Made by a program: the position numbers and the translations under genes | Origin: Jiangella gansuensis DSM 44835 | Lineage (GTDB): Bacteria > Actinomycetota > Actinomycetes > Jiangellales > Jiangellaceae | NCBI RefSeq assembly: GCF_000515395.1 | Contig: NZ_KI911782.1 | Location: forward strand, 3,904,606-3,968,605 | Direction: 5' to 3' | Length of the DNA stretch: 64,000 nt | Shown here: piece by piece, positions 18,901-26,454 of the stretch | Layout of the letters: the number at the start of each line of letters is the position of its first letter | Numbering within the stretch: position 1 is the first letter of the stretch | The notes under the pieces: model-generated | What the model was told of the DNA's origin: nothing | The model's database searches: none | What the model saw: only the letters and a program-made list of their open reading frames with translations

Positions 18901-19191
18901 GACGGCGTCCGGCGCCAGCGCCAGCCGGTAGCCCGCCGGGTGCGACTCGATGGCCAGGCCCGGCAGCGCCCGGCGCAGCCGGGACACGAGGGCCTGCAGA
19001 GCGTTGGCGGCACCGGCCGGCGGGTCGTCACCCCAGACGCCGTCGACCAGCTGACCCACCGGTATGAGGCGGCCGGGCTCCAGCGCGAAGGTGATCAGCA
19101 GTGTGCGCAACCGCGCGCCGGCCACGTAAACCGGCGCATCGTCGTTGTGGACCTCCAACGGTCCAAGGATCCCGATGCGCACCGGAGGCAT
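15961..19191 (-). CDS. AfsR/SARP-type regulator with BTAD, NB-ARC-like ATPase and TPR region
   Basis: The 1076-residue protein has a winged-helix OmpR-like domain (1-90, beginning VRIGILGPLEVHNDDAP), a bacterial activator domain (95-242), an ATPase with P-loop GPGGSGKT (298-305) and LLVMDNCEHV as Walker B, and a long C-terminal helical region with TPR-like repeats. This is the AfsR layout; such proteins activate secondary-metabolite or export genes from direct heptamer repeats. Repeats of that kind precede the convergent DrrAB-like operon at 14106-15898, a likely target. The ATG at 19191 starts exactly at the family's usual N-terminus with GGAGG partly overlapping upstream bases. Confidence 0.9.
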   Translation of the reverse strand: MPPVRIGILGPLEVHNDDAPVYVAGARLRTLLITFALEPGRLIPVGQLVDGVWGDDPPAGAANALQALVSRLRRALPGLAIESHPAGYRLALAPDAVDATRFEREVVAARSASDDAAVEDGLRAALALWRGPALLDVAESGFFTAPRARLEELRLTATEDRVDAALRLGRGAGLTTELTTLVAEHPLRERLVGQLMRALVAAGRPAAALAAYERTREALAEELGTDPSAALSDLHTAILRGELTHPASPPPREAEPAARAAIPRTNLRAGLTSFVGRDTDVARVRDLIDEYRLTTLTGPGGSGKTRLANEASSTLTSQLPDGVWLVELAPVAAGADVPAAALAALDLRDQAFGATTEDATGRLVAALRSRTALLVMDNCEHVIDAAAALADRLLGECPDLRILATSREPLGITGEAVWPVEPLALPTGHDGADDLLRFDAVRLFVDRARAARPGFTVTDTDAPTVARICRALDGMPLAIELAAARLRAMSVEQLAARLDDRFRLLTGGSRTALPRHQTLRAVVDWSWSLLPEPERVVLRRLAVFASGATAEAAARVCCDGADVLDELSSLSDKSLLAVDNDGEAPRYRLLETIKAYGLERMGEVGELDAVRRAHIGYLIELAETAEPHLHRHEQLSWLRRLRAEHDDITAALRGAAAAGDARNAVRLVAACGWYWWLSGHKSEGIELATQALAVPGPTDREARATACAVVTFLITTGVGDLKDAAEWVRQARELSAGIENPGPFLRFMPPLSVILGAGDEPLTSLADALAPLLEDPDPWFRAQARLNRAQMLSARDREADVTQALAEFRAVGERWGISYALTTLADLHARRGELERAIEHYDEAIVALAEIGTVDDVVMMRSRLAQLRWLTGDRAGSAAEVERAEHDAEQVAWPDGLAIMALNRATLAIWAGDTTTAAQQLARAQALLRDVPVHPVFRAVMLGIRAWMDAGNGSLDAAAAARAQALEAVLSSDDGDEETVGAVLVGIADQALRQDRPADAVRVLAAVEVLAGGLDRSSPWGAHADEAARAALGDEAASELLAETKRELAGLDGDSAESWLRELASSVLAPSPEPSP

Positions 19192-19284
19192 TCTGCCGTA
19201 GCAGCCGAGCCGGGCTGAGCTGACTCCCCGCGCGTCCGCGGCGCGTCGACCGCGGGGCCCATCACCAGGATCGTGTTCGCCTCC

Positions 19285-19453
19285 CCAGTGTCAATGGTCG
19301 TCGGGCCGGGCACGTCACAGACTGCTTGCTGAACCCGCGTCGGGCACCGGCGCTGAGAGGAGGCCTCCGGCCCCCGTCTCAGCACCGGTCTTGCCCGGCC
19401 CTCCTGGGGGCAAGCATTCATGGTGAAGCGGGAGCACCCATGGTGCACGTGAT
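19285..19453. repeat. 169-bp direct repeat R2, copy A
   Basis: This segment aligns without gaps to 22265-22433 with about 159 of 169 positions identical by eye. It contains nested inverted repeats: TGCTTGC (19323-19329) with GCAAGCA (19410-19416), and CTGAGA (19353-19358) with TCTCAG (19377-19382). Its right edge meets the stop codon of the serine-hydrolase gene. It could be a mobile miniature element, a structured RNA or a duplicated intergenic region. Confidence 0.85.
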
Positions 19454-20271
19454 CATTTCGAGGTCAGTTCGGCGACGACCGCGTCGCTGAACGGCGGCCA
19501 GGCCTCGACCGCCCAGGGGCCGAAATCGCGGTCGGCCAGGGCCACGCAGGCCGCGCCGAGCTCGGGGTCGACCCACAGGAACGTGCCGGCCTGACCGAAG
19601 TGTCCGAACGTGCGCGGCGAGTTGGCCGAGCCGGTCCAGTGCGGCGACTTGTCGGCGCGGATCTCGAACCCCAGACCCCAGTCGTTCGGGTCCTGCCGCC
19701 CATACCCCGGCAGCACCCCGGACAGCCCGGGAAACGCCACCGTCGTCGCGGCCTGAACGGTTGCCGGGTCGAGCAGGGCGGGGGACTGCAGCTCGGCGGC
19801 GAACCGGGCGAGGTCGCGCACCGTGGAGGTGGCCCCGGACGCGGGTGAGCCCTCGAACGTCGTGCCGGTCATGCCCAGCGGGGTGAGCAGGCCGTCGCGG
19901 ACGTAGTCGGCGAACGGGATGCCCGACCGTTTGGCGACGGCGTCGGCCAGCTGCTCGAAGCCGGCGTTGGAGTACAGCCGCCGCGCGCCCGGCTCCCACG
20001 CCACCTTGTGCTCGTCGAAGGCCAGCCCGGAGGTGTGTGCCAGCAGGTGCCGGACGGTTGAGCCCTCGGGTCCGGCGGGGTCGTCCAGGCCGATGGCGCC
20101 TTCCTCGACGGCGATCAGGGTGGCGTAGGCGGTGAGCGGCTTCGTCACCGACGCCAGGCTGAACGGCCGGTCCTGGTCACCGTGGGTACCGAGCAAACCG
20201 CCGTCGGCGCCGACGACCGCTGTCGCCGCGTGATCGACCGGCCACTGATCCACCAGCTGAACACTCCGCAT
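19453..20271 (-). CDS. Serine hydrolase, class C beta-lactamase / DD-peptidase fold
   Basis: The 272-residue protein carries the active-site set of this fold: S41-V-T-K44 (nucleophile and base), Y100-S-N102, and H224-F-G226 in place of KTG. The family includes esterases, D-aminopeptidases and peptidoglycan peptidases. No signal peptide or membrane helix is seen, so a cytoplasmic esterase-like role is more likely than a cell-wall one. It is shorter than full class C beta-lactamases. It follows the MFS gene with an 18-bp gap and may be co-transcribed with it. Confidence 0.85.
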   Translation of the reverse strand: MRSVQLVDQWPVDHAATAVVGADGGLLGTHGDQDRPFSLASVTKPLTAYATLIAVEEGAIGLDDPAGPEGSTVRHLLAHTSGLAFDEHKVAWEPGARRLYSNAGFEQLADAVAKRSGIPFADYVRDGLLTPLGMTGTTFEGSPASGATSTVRDLARFAAELQSPALLDPATVQAATTVAFPGLSGVLPGYGRQDPNDWGLGFEIRADKSPHWTGSANSPRTFGHFGQAGTFLWVDPELGAACVALADRDFGPWAVEAWPPFSDAVVAELTSK

Positions 20272-20289
20272 GATCCCGACCCTACGACG

Positions 20290-21537
20290 TCACGCGTCGC
20301 AGGCCACCGGCGGCGTGGACGCGGCGGCTCCCACCGGCGCCGGTGCCGTGCGCGGTTGCGCTGCCGCCGCCAACGCCCGCTCGTGGCGCTGCTCGTGCGC
20401 CCACGCCGTCAGGGCCAGCACCAGCCCCGCGAGTGCCAGCCCGGCCGCCAGCCACACCGGCGCCACGTAGCCCCAGCCGGCCGAGATGGCCGCGCCGCCG
20501 AGCCACGGACCCACGGTGTTGCCGACGTTGAACGCCGACGTGTTGACCGACGACGCCAGCGTCGGCGCGTCACCGGCGACGACGAACACGCGGGCGTTGA
20601 GCCCTGGCGCGATCGAGAACCCGGCGACACCGACCGCGAACACCGCCGCGACCGCTCCGGCCGTGCTGCCCGACACCAGCGCCAGTACCGACATCGTCAC
20701 CGCCAACGCCACGAGGCTGCCGAAGATGTTGAGGAACAGCCCACGGTCGGCGATCCGCCCGCCGATGGTGATGCCGATGAAGCTGCCCAGCCCGAACAGC
20801 GCCAGCACCAGCGGTACGTCCGCCTCGTCCAGCCCGGCGACATCGGTGAGCAGCGGGGCGAAGTACGAGAACGCGGCGAACATGGCCGCCTGGAAGGTCG
20901 CCGTTGTCGCCAGGGCCAACCAGATGCGCCGGCCCCGGAACACCCGCAGTTCGTCTCGGACCCGCGGCGGCTCCGACGCGGCGCCGGCGCTCTTCGGCAC
21001 CAGCGCGACCACGGCCAGCGTGGTCAGCACCGCCAGCCCGGCCACCGCCCAGAACGCCGCTCGCCACCCGAGCTGCTGGCCGACCCAGGTGCCGGCCGGC
21101 ACTCCGAGCACGTTCGACAGCGTCAGCCCGCCGACCAGCACCGCCAAGGCCCGCGCCGTGGTCCCCGGCGGCGAGATCCGCACCGTCACCACCGCGGCCA
21201 CAGCCCAGAAGGCTCCGGTGGCGACGGCCGTCACCACGCGGGCGGCCATCAGCAACTCGTACGTGGGCGCCAGCGCCGCCACGACGTGACCGGCCAGGAA
21301 CACCGCCGCGGCCGCGAGCAGGGTCGCCTTGCGCGGCAGGCGCAGCGTCGCGACCGCCATCACCGGCGCGCCGATCGTCATCCCGATCGCGAACCCGGAG
21401 ATGAGCAGACCGGCGTCCGGGATCGAGACGTCCAGGTCTGTCGCGATGGTCGGCAGCAGTCCGGCGATCATGAACTCCGTCGTGCCGAGCACGAAGATGC
21501 TGGAGCCGAGGACGTAGACGGCCGGTGGGACGCGCAC
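20290..21537 (-). CDS. MFS drug efflux transporter, DHA1 (Cmx/AraJ-like)
   Basis: The 415-residue protein has about twelve hydrophobic segments. The opening FVLGTTEFMIAGLLPTIATD is typical of the DHA1 group that includes chloramphenicol exporters and AraJ-like proteins, and LRLPRKATLL is the loop 2-3 motif in degenerate form. It should expel a small hydrophobic compound using the proton gradient. Start is a GTG at 21537 with AAGGAGAG upstream. A TetR-type gene lies 71 bp upstream, and an operator-like palindrome sits in that gap and before the regulator too, indicating joint repression. Confidence 0.88.
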   Translation of the reverse strand: MRVPPAVYVLGSSIFVLGTTEFMIAGLLPTIATDLDVSIPDAGLLISGFAIGMTIGAPVMAVATLRLPRKATLLAAAAVFLAGHVVAALAPTYELLMAARVVTAVATGAFWAVAAVVTVRISPPGTTARALAVLVGGLTLSNVLGVPAGTWVGQQLGWRAAFWAVAGLAVLTTLAVVALVPKSAGAASEPPRVRDELRVFRGRRIWLALATTATFQAAMFAAFSYFAPLLTDVAGLDEADVPLVLALFGLGSFIGITIGGRIADRGLFLNIFGSLVALAVTMSVLALVSGSTAGAVAAVFAVGVAGFSIAPGLNARVFVVAGDAPTLASSVNTSAFNVGNTVGPWLGGAAISAGWGYVAPVWLAAGLALAGLVLALTAWAHEQRHERALAAAAQPRTAPAPVGAAASTPPVACDA

Positions 21538-21550
21538 TGTGCTCTCCTTA

Positions 21551-21572
21551 TGGACTGATCAGTTCAGAATGC
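21551..21572 (-). promoter_or_regulatory. Operator copy before MFS gene
   Basis: The plus strand contains the perfect palindrome ACTGATCAGT (21554-21563). Read on the minus strand the site is TTCTGAACTGATCAGTC, matching the site before the TetR-type gene at 15 of 17 positions. It lies just upstream of the MFS ribosome site. Confidence 0.65.
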
Positions 21573-21608
21573 TGGTAGGAGCCGGCGCGTCGTTGCTGCC
21601 AGACATGG

Positions 21609-22187
21609 TCAGAGGCTGTCGACCAGGGCGTCGACGATGTCGGTGAGTCGCTCGCGGTCCTGGGCGACCCGGCCGACGACGTGGATGGCGGTCAGTGCGC
21701 CGTGCACCAGCCGGGCCAGCGCCTCGGCGTCGCGGTCGGCCGCGATCTCGCCGTCGCGCTGGCCGCGCTCGATGATGACGCGCATGGTCGCGACGATGGC
21801 GTCGAAGTCCGCCCGGGTGAGGCCGGCGACGACGTCGTCGCCCGGTCCGATCTCGACCGCGGCGTTGAGCGCCAGGCAACCGCGGCGGTCCGGATCGGCG
21901 AGCTGCCGGTCCACGGCCGCCAGCAGGAAGTCGCGGATGACGGTGCGCGCCGGGCCGGTCCGGGCGAGCAGGTCCACCTGGTCGGCCCGGGTGCGCTCGG
22001 CGTACCGGCGCAGCGCGTGCTCGTACAGCTCGTGCTTGCTCTTGAACGTGTTGTAGAGGCTGCTGCGTCCCAGCCCGGTCCGCTCGCAGAGGTCCTGCGT
22101 GGAGGTGGAGGCGTATCCGCCGGCCCAGAAGACGTCCAGGGCCGCGTCGACGACGTGGTCCGGGTCGAACTCTTTCGGGCGCGGCAC
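21609..22187 (-). CDS. TetR-family regulator of the MFS gene
   Basis: The 192-residue protein has an N-terminal helix-turn-helix (residues 8-55, VVDAALDVFWAGGYASTSTQ and GLGRSSLYNTFKSKHELY) and a C-terminal part with RGCLALNAAVEIGPGDD, the Cys-containing stretch common in the YxaF/AcrR-like TetR branch. Start is a GTG at 22187. It leads the group TetR, MFS, serine hydrolase on the minus strand. Near-identical palindromes upstream of itself and of the MFS gene point to auto-repression plus repression of the efflux gene. Confidence 0.9.
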   Translation of the reverse strand: MPRPKEFDPDHVVDAALDVFWAGGYASTSTQDLCERTGLGRSSLYNTFKSKHELYEHALRRYAERTRADQVDLLARTGPARTVIRDFLLAAVDRQLADPDRRGCLALNAAVEIGPGDDVVAGLTRADFDAIVATMRVIIERGQRDGEIAADRDAEALARLVHGALTAIHVVGRVAQDRERLTDIVDALVDSL

Positions 22188-22203
22188 CGGCTCACCGTAC
22201 CGG

Positions 22204-22227
22204 GTTCTGTACTGATCTGTCTAGAAC
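22204..22227 (-). promoter_or_regulatory. Operator copy before TetR gene
   Basis: GTTCTGTACTGATCTGTC (22204-22221) continues to TAGAAC, giving outer arms GTTCT/AGAAC. It shares the 17-bp core TTCTGWACTGATCWGTC with the site at 21551-21572 and ends 17 bp upstream of the TetR start. Confidence 0.65.
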
Positions 22228-22264
22228 CGTCTGGCGGGCCTCGCCCAGGAGTGTTCCTGCTTCA

Positions 22265-22433
22265 CCAGTGTCAATGGTCGTCGGGCCGGGCGCGTCACAG
22301 ACTGCTTGCTGAACCCGCGTCGGGCACCGGCGCTGAGAGGAGGCCTCCGGCCCCCGTCTCAGCACCGGTCTTGCCCTGCCCTCCTGGGAGCAAGCATGGG
22401 TGGTGCAGCAGGAGGACCCATGGTCCACGTGAT
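22265..22433. repeat. 169-bp direct repeat R2, copy B
   Basis: This is the second copy of the element at 19285-19453, in the same orientation and 2,980 bp away, with about ten substitutions and no gaps. The nested inverted repeats are preserved. Together the two copies bracket the TetR/MFS/serine-hydrolase block. Confidence 0.85.
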
Positions 22434-22834
22434 TGACCACGGTCGGTGTGGGTGTTCCGCTTCACCCCCATGGTGAACACCCGCAGCTGCGGGCACAGTC
22501 CGGAGCCGGGCTGGCCGGGCTTTGATCGCAGCGCCCGACTTCAATAGCGCGATTCGGGGCGGAGGGACGGAATCCGCCCGCTGACGCGGTTGCGGCTATT
22601 GAGGGCCGCTGCCTGCTATTGCGGTCAGTGTCAGTCGGCCGGACAGCACGGCGGGGCGCCGACGAAGGCCGGCAAGAACCAGGCATCTTCGCCATCGCGG
22701 TCGGACCGCTCGAGCCCAGACCCTCGCCGGCTCCTACTCGAACGACCGGTTGGCCCGCGAGTACCACCGTGACCGCGCCCACCCGATCCCGCCACGAATC
22801 GGGTCGGAGGGCCGCATCTGGGGTGGCTGGATGG
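22434..22834. other. Intergenic region with small inverted repeats
   Basis: No gene is supported here. TTCACC-CCAT-GGTGAA forms a short hairpin near 22460-22480. CAATAGC (22542-22548) faces GCTATTG at 22595-22601 and again at 22615-22621, with an inner pair GGGCGGA (22557-22563) and TCCGCCC (22573-22579). These could fold, but no known RNA was recognised. The stretch lies after the end of the M3 peptidase gene. Confidence 0.4.
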
Positions 22835-24874
22835 TTACTGGGTGAGGCCGCGGCGCTCCAGGAGCGGCTCGATCTGCGGGTCGCGGCCACGGAAGGTGCG
22901 GAACGCTTCCATGGGGTCGACGCTGCCGCCGCGGGACAGCAGAGTGCTGCGGAAGTGGTCGCCGTTCTGACGGGTCAGCCCGCCGTTCTCCTTGAACCAC
23001 TCGACGGTGTCGGCGTCGAGGACCTCGCTCCAGATGTAGGAGTAGTACCCCGCGCCGTATCCGCCGGCGAAGATGTGGGCGAAGTAGGTGGTGCGATACC
23101 GCGGCGGAATGGTCTCCAGTGCGACACCGGCGCGCTCGAGGGCCCGCGCCTCGAACTCGGCGACATCGTCGACCGTGGTACCGGGGGACAGCTCGTGCCA
23201 GGCGAGGTCGAGCAGGGTGGCCGCAAGGTACTCCGTCGTCGCGAAGCCCTCACCCCAGATCTGCGAGTCGAGCAGCCGCTGGACGGTCTCCTGCGCGAGC
23301 GGCTCACCGGTCTGGTGGTGGACGGCGTAGTTCGCCAGCACCTCGGGCCAGACCGCCCACATCTCGTTGACCTGGGAGGGGAACTCGACGAAGTCGCGTA
23401 GCACGCTGGTGCCGCTGAACGTCGGGTACGTGACCCGGGAGAACAGCCCGTGCAGGGCGTGGCCGAACTCGTGGAACAGGGTGTTGACCTCGTCGAAGGT
23501 CATCAGCGCGGGCTCGCCGGCCGGCGGCTTCACCAGGTTGAGGTTGTTGAGCACCACGGGCTTGGTGTCCATGAGCGCGGACTGATCGACCAGCGAGTTC
23601 ATCCAGGCACCGCCGCGCTTGGAGTCGCGGGTGAAGAAGTCGCCGATGTACAGCCCGACCGCGGAGCCGTCCTCGTCGAACACCTCGAACACGCGCGCGT
23701 CGGGGTGGTAGGCGACGAGGTCGGGCCGCTCGGTGAAGGACAGCCCGTAGAGCTTTCCGGCGGCGAAGAAGACGCCGTCGCGCAGCACCCGCTCCAGCTC
23801 GAAGTACGGGCGCAGCTCGGCGGCGTCGACGTCGTAGGTGGCCCGGCGGACCTGCTCGGAATAGAACGACCAGTCCCACGCCCGCAACTCGAACGCGTCG
23901 CCGATGGCTTCCTGCAGCTTGGCGGCCTCGGCCTGCGCGTTCGTGACGGCGGTGGGGGTCAGCTTCCCGAGCATGTCGTGCACCGCGGCGGGCGTCTTGG
24001 CGGTGCGGTCTTCCAGCACGTAGGTGGCGTGATCGGGGTGACCGAACAGTGCGGCCCGCTCGGCCCGCAGCGCTGCGATGCGGGCCGCGATGACGTGGTT
24101 GTCGTGCTCGTTGCCGTTGGCGCCGCGCTGGACGGACGCACGGTACAGGCGCTCGCGCAGGGACCGGTCGGTCAGCGAGGCCAGCGCCGGCTGGCCGCTG
24201 GGCAGCACGAGGGTCAGGACATACTTGCCCTCCAGCCCTCGCTCCGCCGCCGTCTGGGCCGCCGCGGCCACCGCGTCCGCGGACAGGCCGTCGAGCTGAG
24301 CGGCGTCGTCGACGACGACGGCGGAGGCGTTGGTGTCCTCGAGCAGGTTGTTCTGGAACGTGGTGGACAGCGCGGAGAGCTCCCCGTTGATCTCGCGCAG
24401 CCGGGCCTGCTGCTCCTCGGAGAGGCCGGCGCCGGCCCGGACGAAGTCGAGGTGGTAGCGCTCCAGCAACCGCCGCGACTCCGGGTCGAGCCCGTCGGCG
24501 TCGTCGAGCAGGGCGGTGATGCGGGCAAACAGACGCGAGTCCAGGTGGATGGCGTCGCTGTGCGCGGCCAGCCGCGGCGAGATCTCTGACTGAATGGTCT
24601 GGATCTCCGCATTCGTGTCCGACGACGCCTGGTTGAAGAACACCGCCGCCACCCGCTGGAGGATCTGCCCGGACCGCTCCAGCGCCACGATGGTGTTCTC
24701 GAACGTCGGCGGCGCCGGATCGGCGGCAATGGCCTCGACCTCGGCGAGCTGCTCGGCCATGCCGCGTTCGAACGCCGGGCGGTAGTGCTCGGTCCGGATG
24801 AGCTGGAACGGCGGGAGCTGGTACGGAAGGTCGCTCGCGGCGAAGAAGGGGTTCTCGGGGTGGCTCGCAGGCAT
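22835..24874 (-). CDS. M3 family zinc oligopeptidase, Dcp-like
   Basis: The 679-residue protein matches the length of bacterial peptidyl-dipeptidase Dcp and oligopeptidase A. The zinc site HEFGH is at residues 468-472, followed by ALHGLFSRVTYPTFSGTS, and the third ligand region is WPEVLANYA with an upstream VEFPSQVNE. The C-terminal GGYGAGYYSYIWSEVLDAD is characteristic. It cleaves short peptides in the cytoplasm; no signal peptide is present. The ATG at 24874 gives the family's expected start (NPFFAASDLPYQLPPF near residue 10). The gene stands alone and its regulation is not evident. Confidence 0.93.
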   Translation of the reverse strand: MPASHPENPFFAASDLPYQLPPFQLIRTEHYRPAFERGMAEQLAEVEAIAADPAPPTFENTIVALERSGQILQRVAAVFFNQASSDTNAEIQTIQSEISPRLAAHSDAIHLDSRLFARITALLDDADGLDPESRRLLERYHLDFVRAGAGLSEEQQARLREINGELSALSTTFQNNLLEDTNASAVVVDDAAQLDGLSADAVAAAAQTAAERGLEGKYVLTLVLPSGQPALASLTDRSLRERLYRASVQRGANGNEHDNHVIAARIAALRAERAALFGHPDHATYVLEDRTAKTPAAVHDMLGKLTPTAVTNAQAEAAKLQEAIGDAFELRAWDWSFYSEQVRRATYDVDAAELRPYFELERVLRDGVFFAAGKLYGLSFTERPDLVAYHPDARVFEVFDEDGSAVGLYIGDFFTRDSKRGGAWMNSLVDQSALMDTKPVVLNNLNLVKPPAGEPALMTFDEVNTLFHEFGHALHGLFSRVTYPTFSGTSVLRDFVEFPSQVNEMWAVWPEVLANYAVHHQTGEPLAQETVQRLLDSQIWGEGFATTEYLAATLLDLAWHELSPGTTVDDVAEFEARALERAGVALETIPPRYRTTYFAHIFAGGYGAGYYSYIWSEVLDADTVEWFKENGGLTRQNGDHFRSTLLSRGGSVDPMEAFRTFRGRDPQIEPLLERRGLTQ

Positions 24875-25064
24875 GCTGTGCACGCTACCCGAAGGGTCTG
24901 ACCGCGGCGGCTCAGCTTCCTGGTCCCGCGTCCCGTCATGGCCGTACGCAACGCGGAACGGCGAAATCGGGCCGAGGGACGTCACTGCGAGCCAACAAGC
25001 CGCCGACGTCGGGACGAGACACCCCCTAGTCTGCAAACACGGCATCGGATGAGAGGAGCAGCAC

Positions 25065-26009
25065 GTGAGCGGCGAGGAACGCGAAGGCATCGAGCTGACC
25101 AACCTCGACCAGCCGCTGTTCGACGGCGCCGAGGCCACCAAGCGCGACCTCGTCGACTATGTGGACGCGATGAGCGGGCGCATCCTGCCCGAACTCGCCG
25201 ACCGGCCCCTCACCGTCAAGCGGGTGCGGCCCGGGCAGCCGCCGTTCATGCAGAAGAACCTGCCCAAGTACGCGCCGTCGTGGATCCCCAGCGTGTCGGT
25301 GTGGGCTCAGGCCTCCAAGCGTGACGTCGCCTACGCGCTGTGCAACGACCGCCGCACCCTGCTGTGGTTCGCCAACCAGCGCGCCGTCGAGTACCACCCG
25401 ACGCTGGTCACGGCCGGCGACTGGGAGCACGTCACGCATCTGATCCTCGACATCGACCCGCCGGAAGGCGGCCCGTTCGCCGACGTCGTCGGCGCCGCCC
25501 GGCTGGTGCGGCGGGCCCTGGCCAACGACGGCCTGACCGGCGTGGTGAAGACGAGCGGCGCCAAGGGCGTGCACGTGTTCGTCCCGCTGGCGCCGCAGTC
25601 GCACGAGGACGTCGCCGCCGCCACCCGGGCGCTGGCGGCCCGGGCCGAGCGCCTCGACCCCGAGCTGGCCACCACCGCCTACATCAAGCAGGACCGCGGT
25701 GGGAAGGTGTTCCTCGACTCCACCCGCTCCGGCGGCGCCACCGTGGCGGCGGCCTACAGCCCGCGCGCGCGGCCAGGTGTCCCGGTGTCGTTCCCGGTCG
25801 GCTGGGACGACCTGGACACGGTCGCGCCAGCCGACTTCACCGTCCGCACGGTGCCCGGGCTGCTCGGCGATGCCGACCCGTGGGCCGAGCGGATGCCGCA
25901 GCCGCAGTTGCTGCCCGCCGATCTCGTCGCCGAGGGGCACACGATCCCCGTCGCTCGGGTGCAGGCCATGCACGAAGGGAAGCGTCGAGCCCGCGAACGC
26001 CGAACCTGA
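25065..26009 (+). CDS. Stand-alone LigD polymerase (PolDom) domain
   Basis: The 314-residue protein is the primase-polymerase module of bacterial non-homologous end joining without ligase or nuclease parts. The catalytic acids are in LILDIDPP (D129, D131) with a third Asp in KVFLDSTRSG; KTSGAKGVHVFVPL binds the template and nucleotide. In other bacteria this enzyme fills gaps and adds nucleotides at broken ends with Ku and a ligase. Neither partner is in the window. Start is the GTG at 25065 with GAGAGGAG upstream. Many actinomycetes carry such free-standing copies. Confidence 0.92.
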   Translation: MSGEEREGIELTNLDQPLFDGAEATKRDLVDYVDAMSGRILPELADRPLTVKRVRPGQPPFMQKNLPKYAPSWIPSVSVWAQASKRDVAYALCNDRRTLLWFANQRAVEYHPTLVTAGDWEHVTHLILDIDPPEGGPFADVVGAARLVRRALANDGLTGVVKTSGAKGVHVFVPLAPQSHEDVAAATRALAARAERLDPELATTAYIKQDRGGKVFLDSTRSGGATVAAAYSPRARPGVPVSFPVGWDDLDTVAPADFTVRTVPGLLGDADPWAERMPQPQLLPADLVAEGHTIPVARVQAMHEGKRRARERRT

Positions 26010-26178
26010 CCGACGGGGCGTGGTAGGTTGCTCCGTGGTTGCATGAGTGGTTTCTGGCACGTTCTCAGTACGTGACGGCCCTGATCATCGGTGTCCGGCT
26101 GTGGGACGACGAGCACCGCGCAATCCGGATCGGCGAATCTGCCGGTTCGACCCCCTCGTCCCCACACAAGGAGCAGAC

Positions 26179-26382
26179 ATGGCACAGGGAACCGTGAAGT
26201 GGTTCAACGGCGAAAAGGGCTTCGGCTTCATCGCGCAGGACGGTGGCGGCGCGGACGTGTTCGTGCACTACTCGGCCATTGCCGCTGAGGGCTACCGCTC
26301 GTTGGACGAGAACCAGCGCGTCGAGTTCGACGTGACGCAGGGCCAGAAGGGGCCGCAGGCGGAGAACGTCCGCCCCATCTGA
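26179..26382 (+). CDS. Cold-shock protein, CspA family
   Basis: The 67-residue protein is one cold-shock domain. The RNP1 motif KGFGFI and RNP2 motif VFVHYSAI, and the opening [15 protein letters not shown], leave little doubt. It binds single-stranded RNA or DNA and acts as an RNA chaperone. AAGGAG stands before the ATG. The 169-bp gap upstream is long enough for the extended leader common in this family, but no cold box was recognised. A hairpin follows 12 bases after the stop. Confidence 0.96.
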   Translation: MAQGTVKWFNGEKGFGFIAQDGGGADVFVHYSAIAAEGYRSLDENQRVEFDVTQGQKGPQAENVRPI

Positions 26383-26394
26383 TCGTCCTCGCCG

Positions 26395-26426
26395 AAGCGG
26401 CCGCACCGGTGACGGTGCGGCCGCTT
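26395..26426. terminator. GC-rich hairpin after cold-shock gene
   Basis: AAGCGGCCGCACCG (26395-26408) and its exact complement (26413-26426) enclose the loop GTGA. It lies between convergent genes (cold-shock protein and radical SAM enzyme) and may end both transcripts. No T-run follows. Confidence 0.75.
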
Positions 26427-26454
26427 CCGCATTTCCGCCTGCCGGCTCGGCGCC

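Noticed and set aside
20182-21558. 458-codon plus-strand frame opposite the MFS gene
   Set aside because: Composition (Arg, His, Gln, Pro runs) and lack of any family pattern mark it as the antisense shadow of the transporter.
19285-22433. CRISPR array or integron-like array from the R2 repeats
   Set aside because: Only two copies, 169 bp each and almost 3 kb apart with ordinary genes between; no short regular spacers and no cas or integrase genes.
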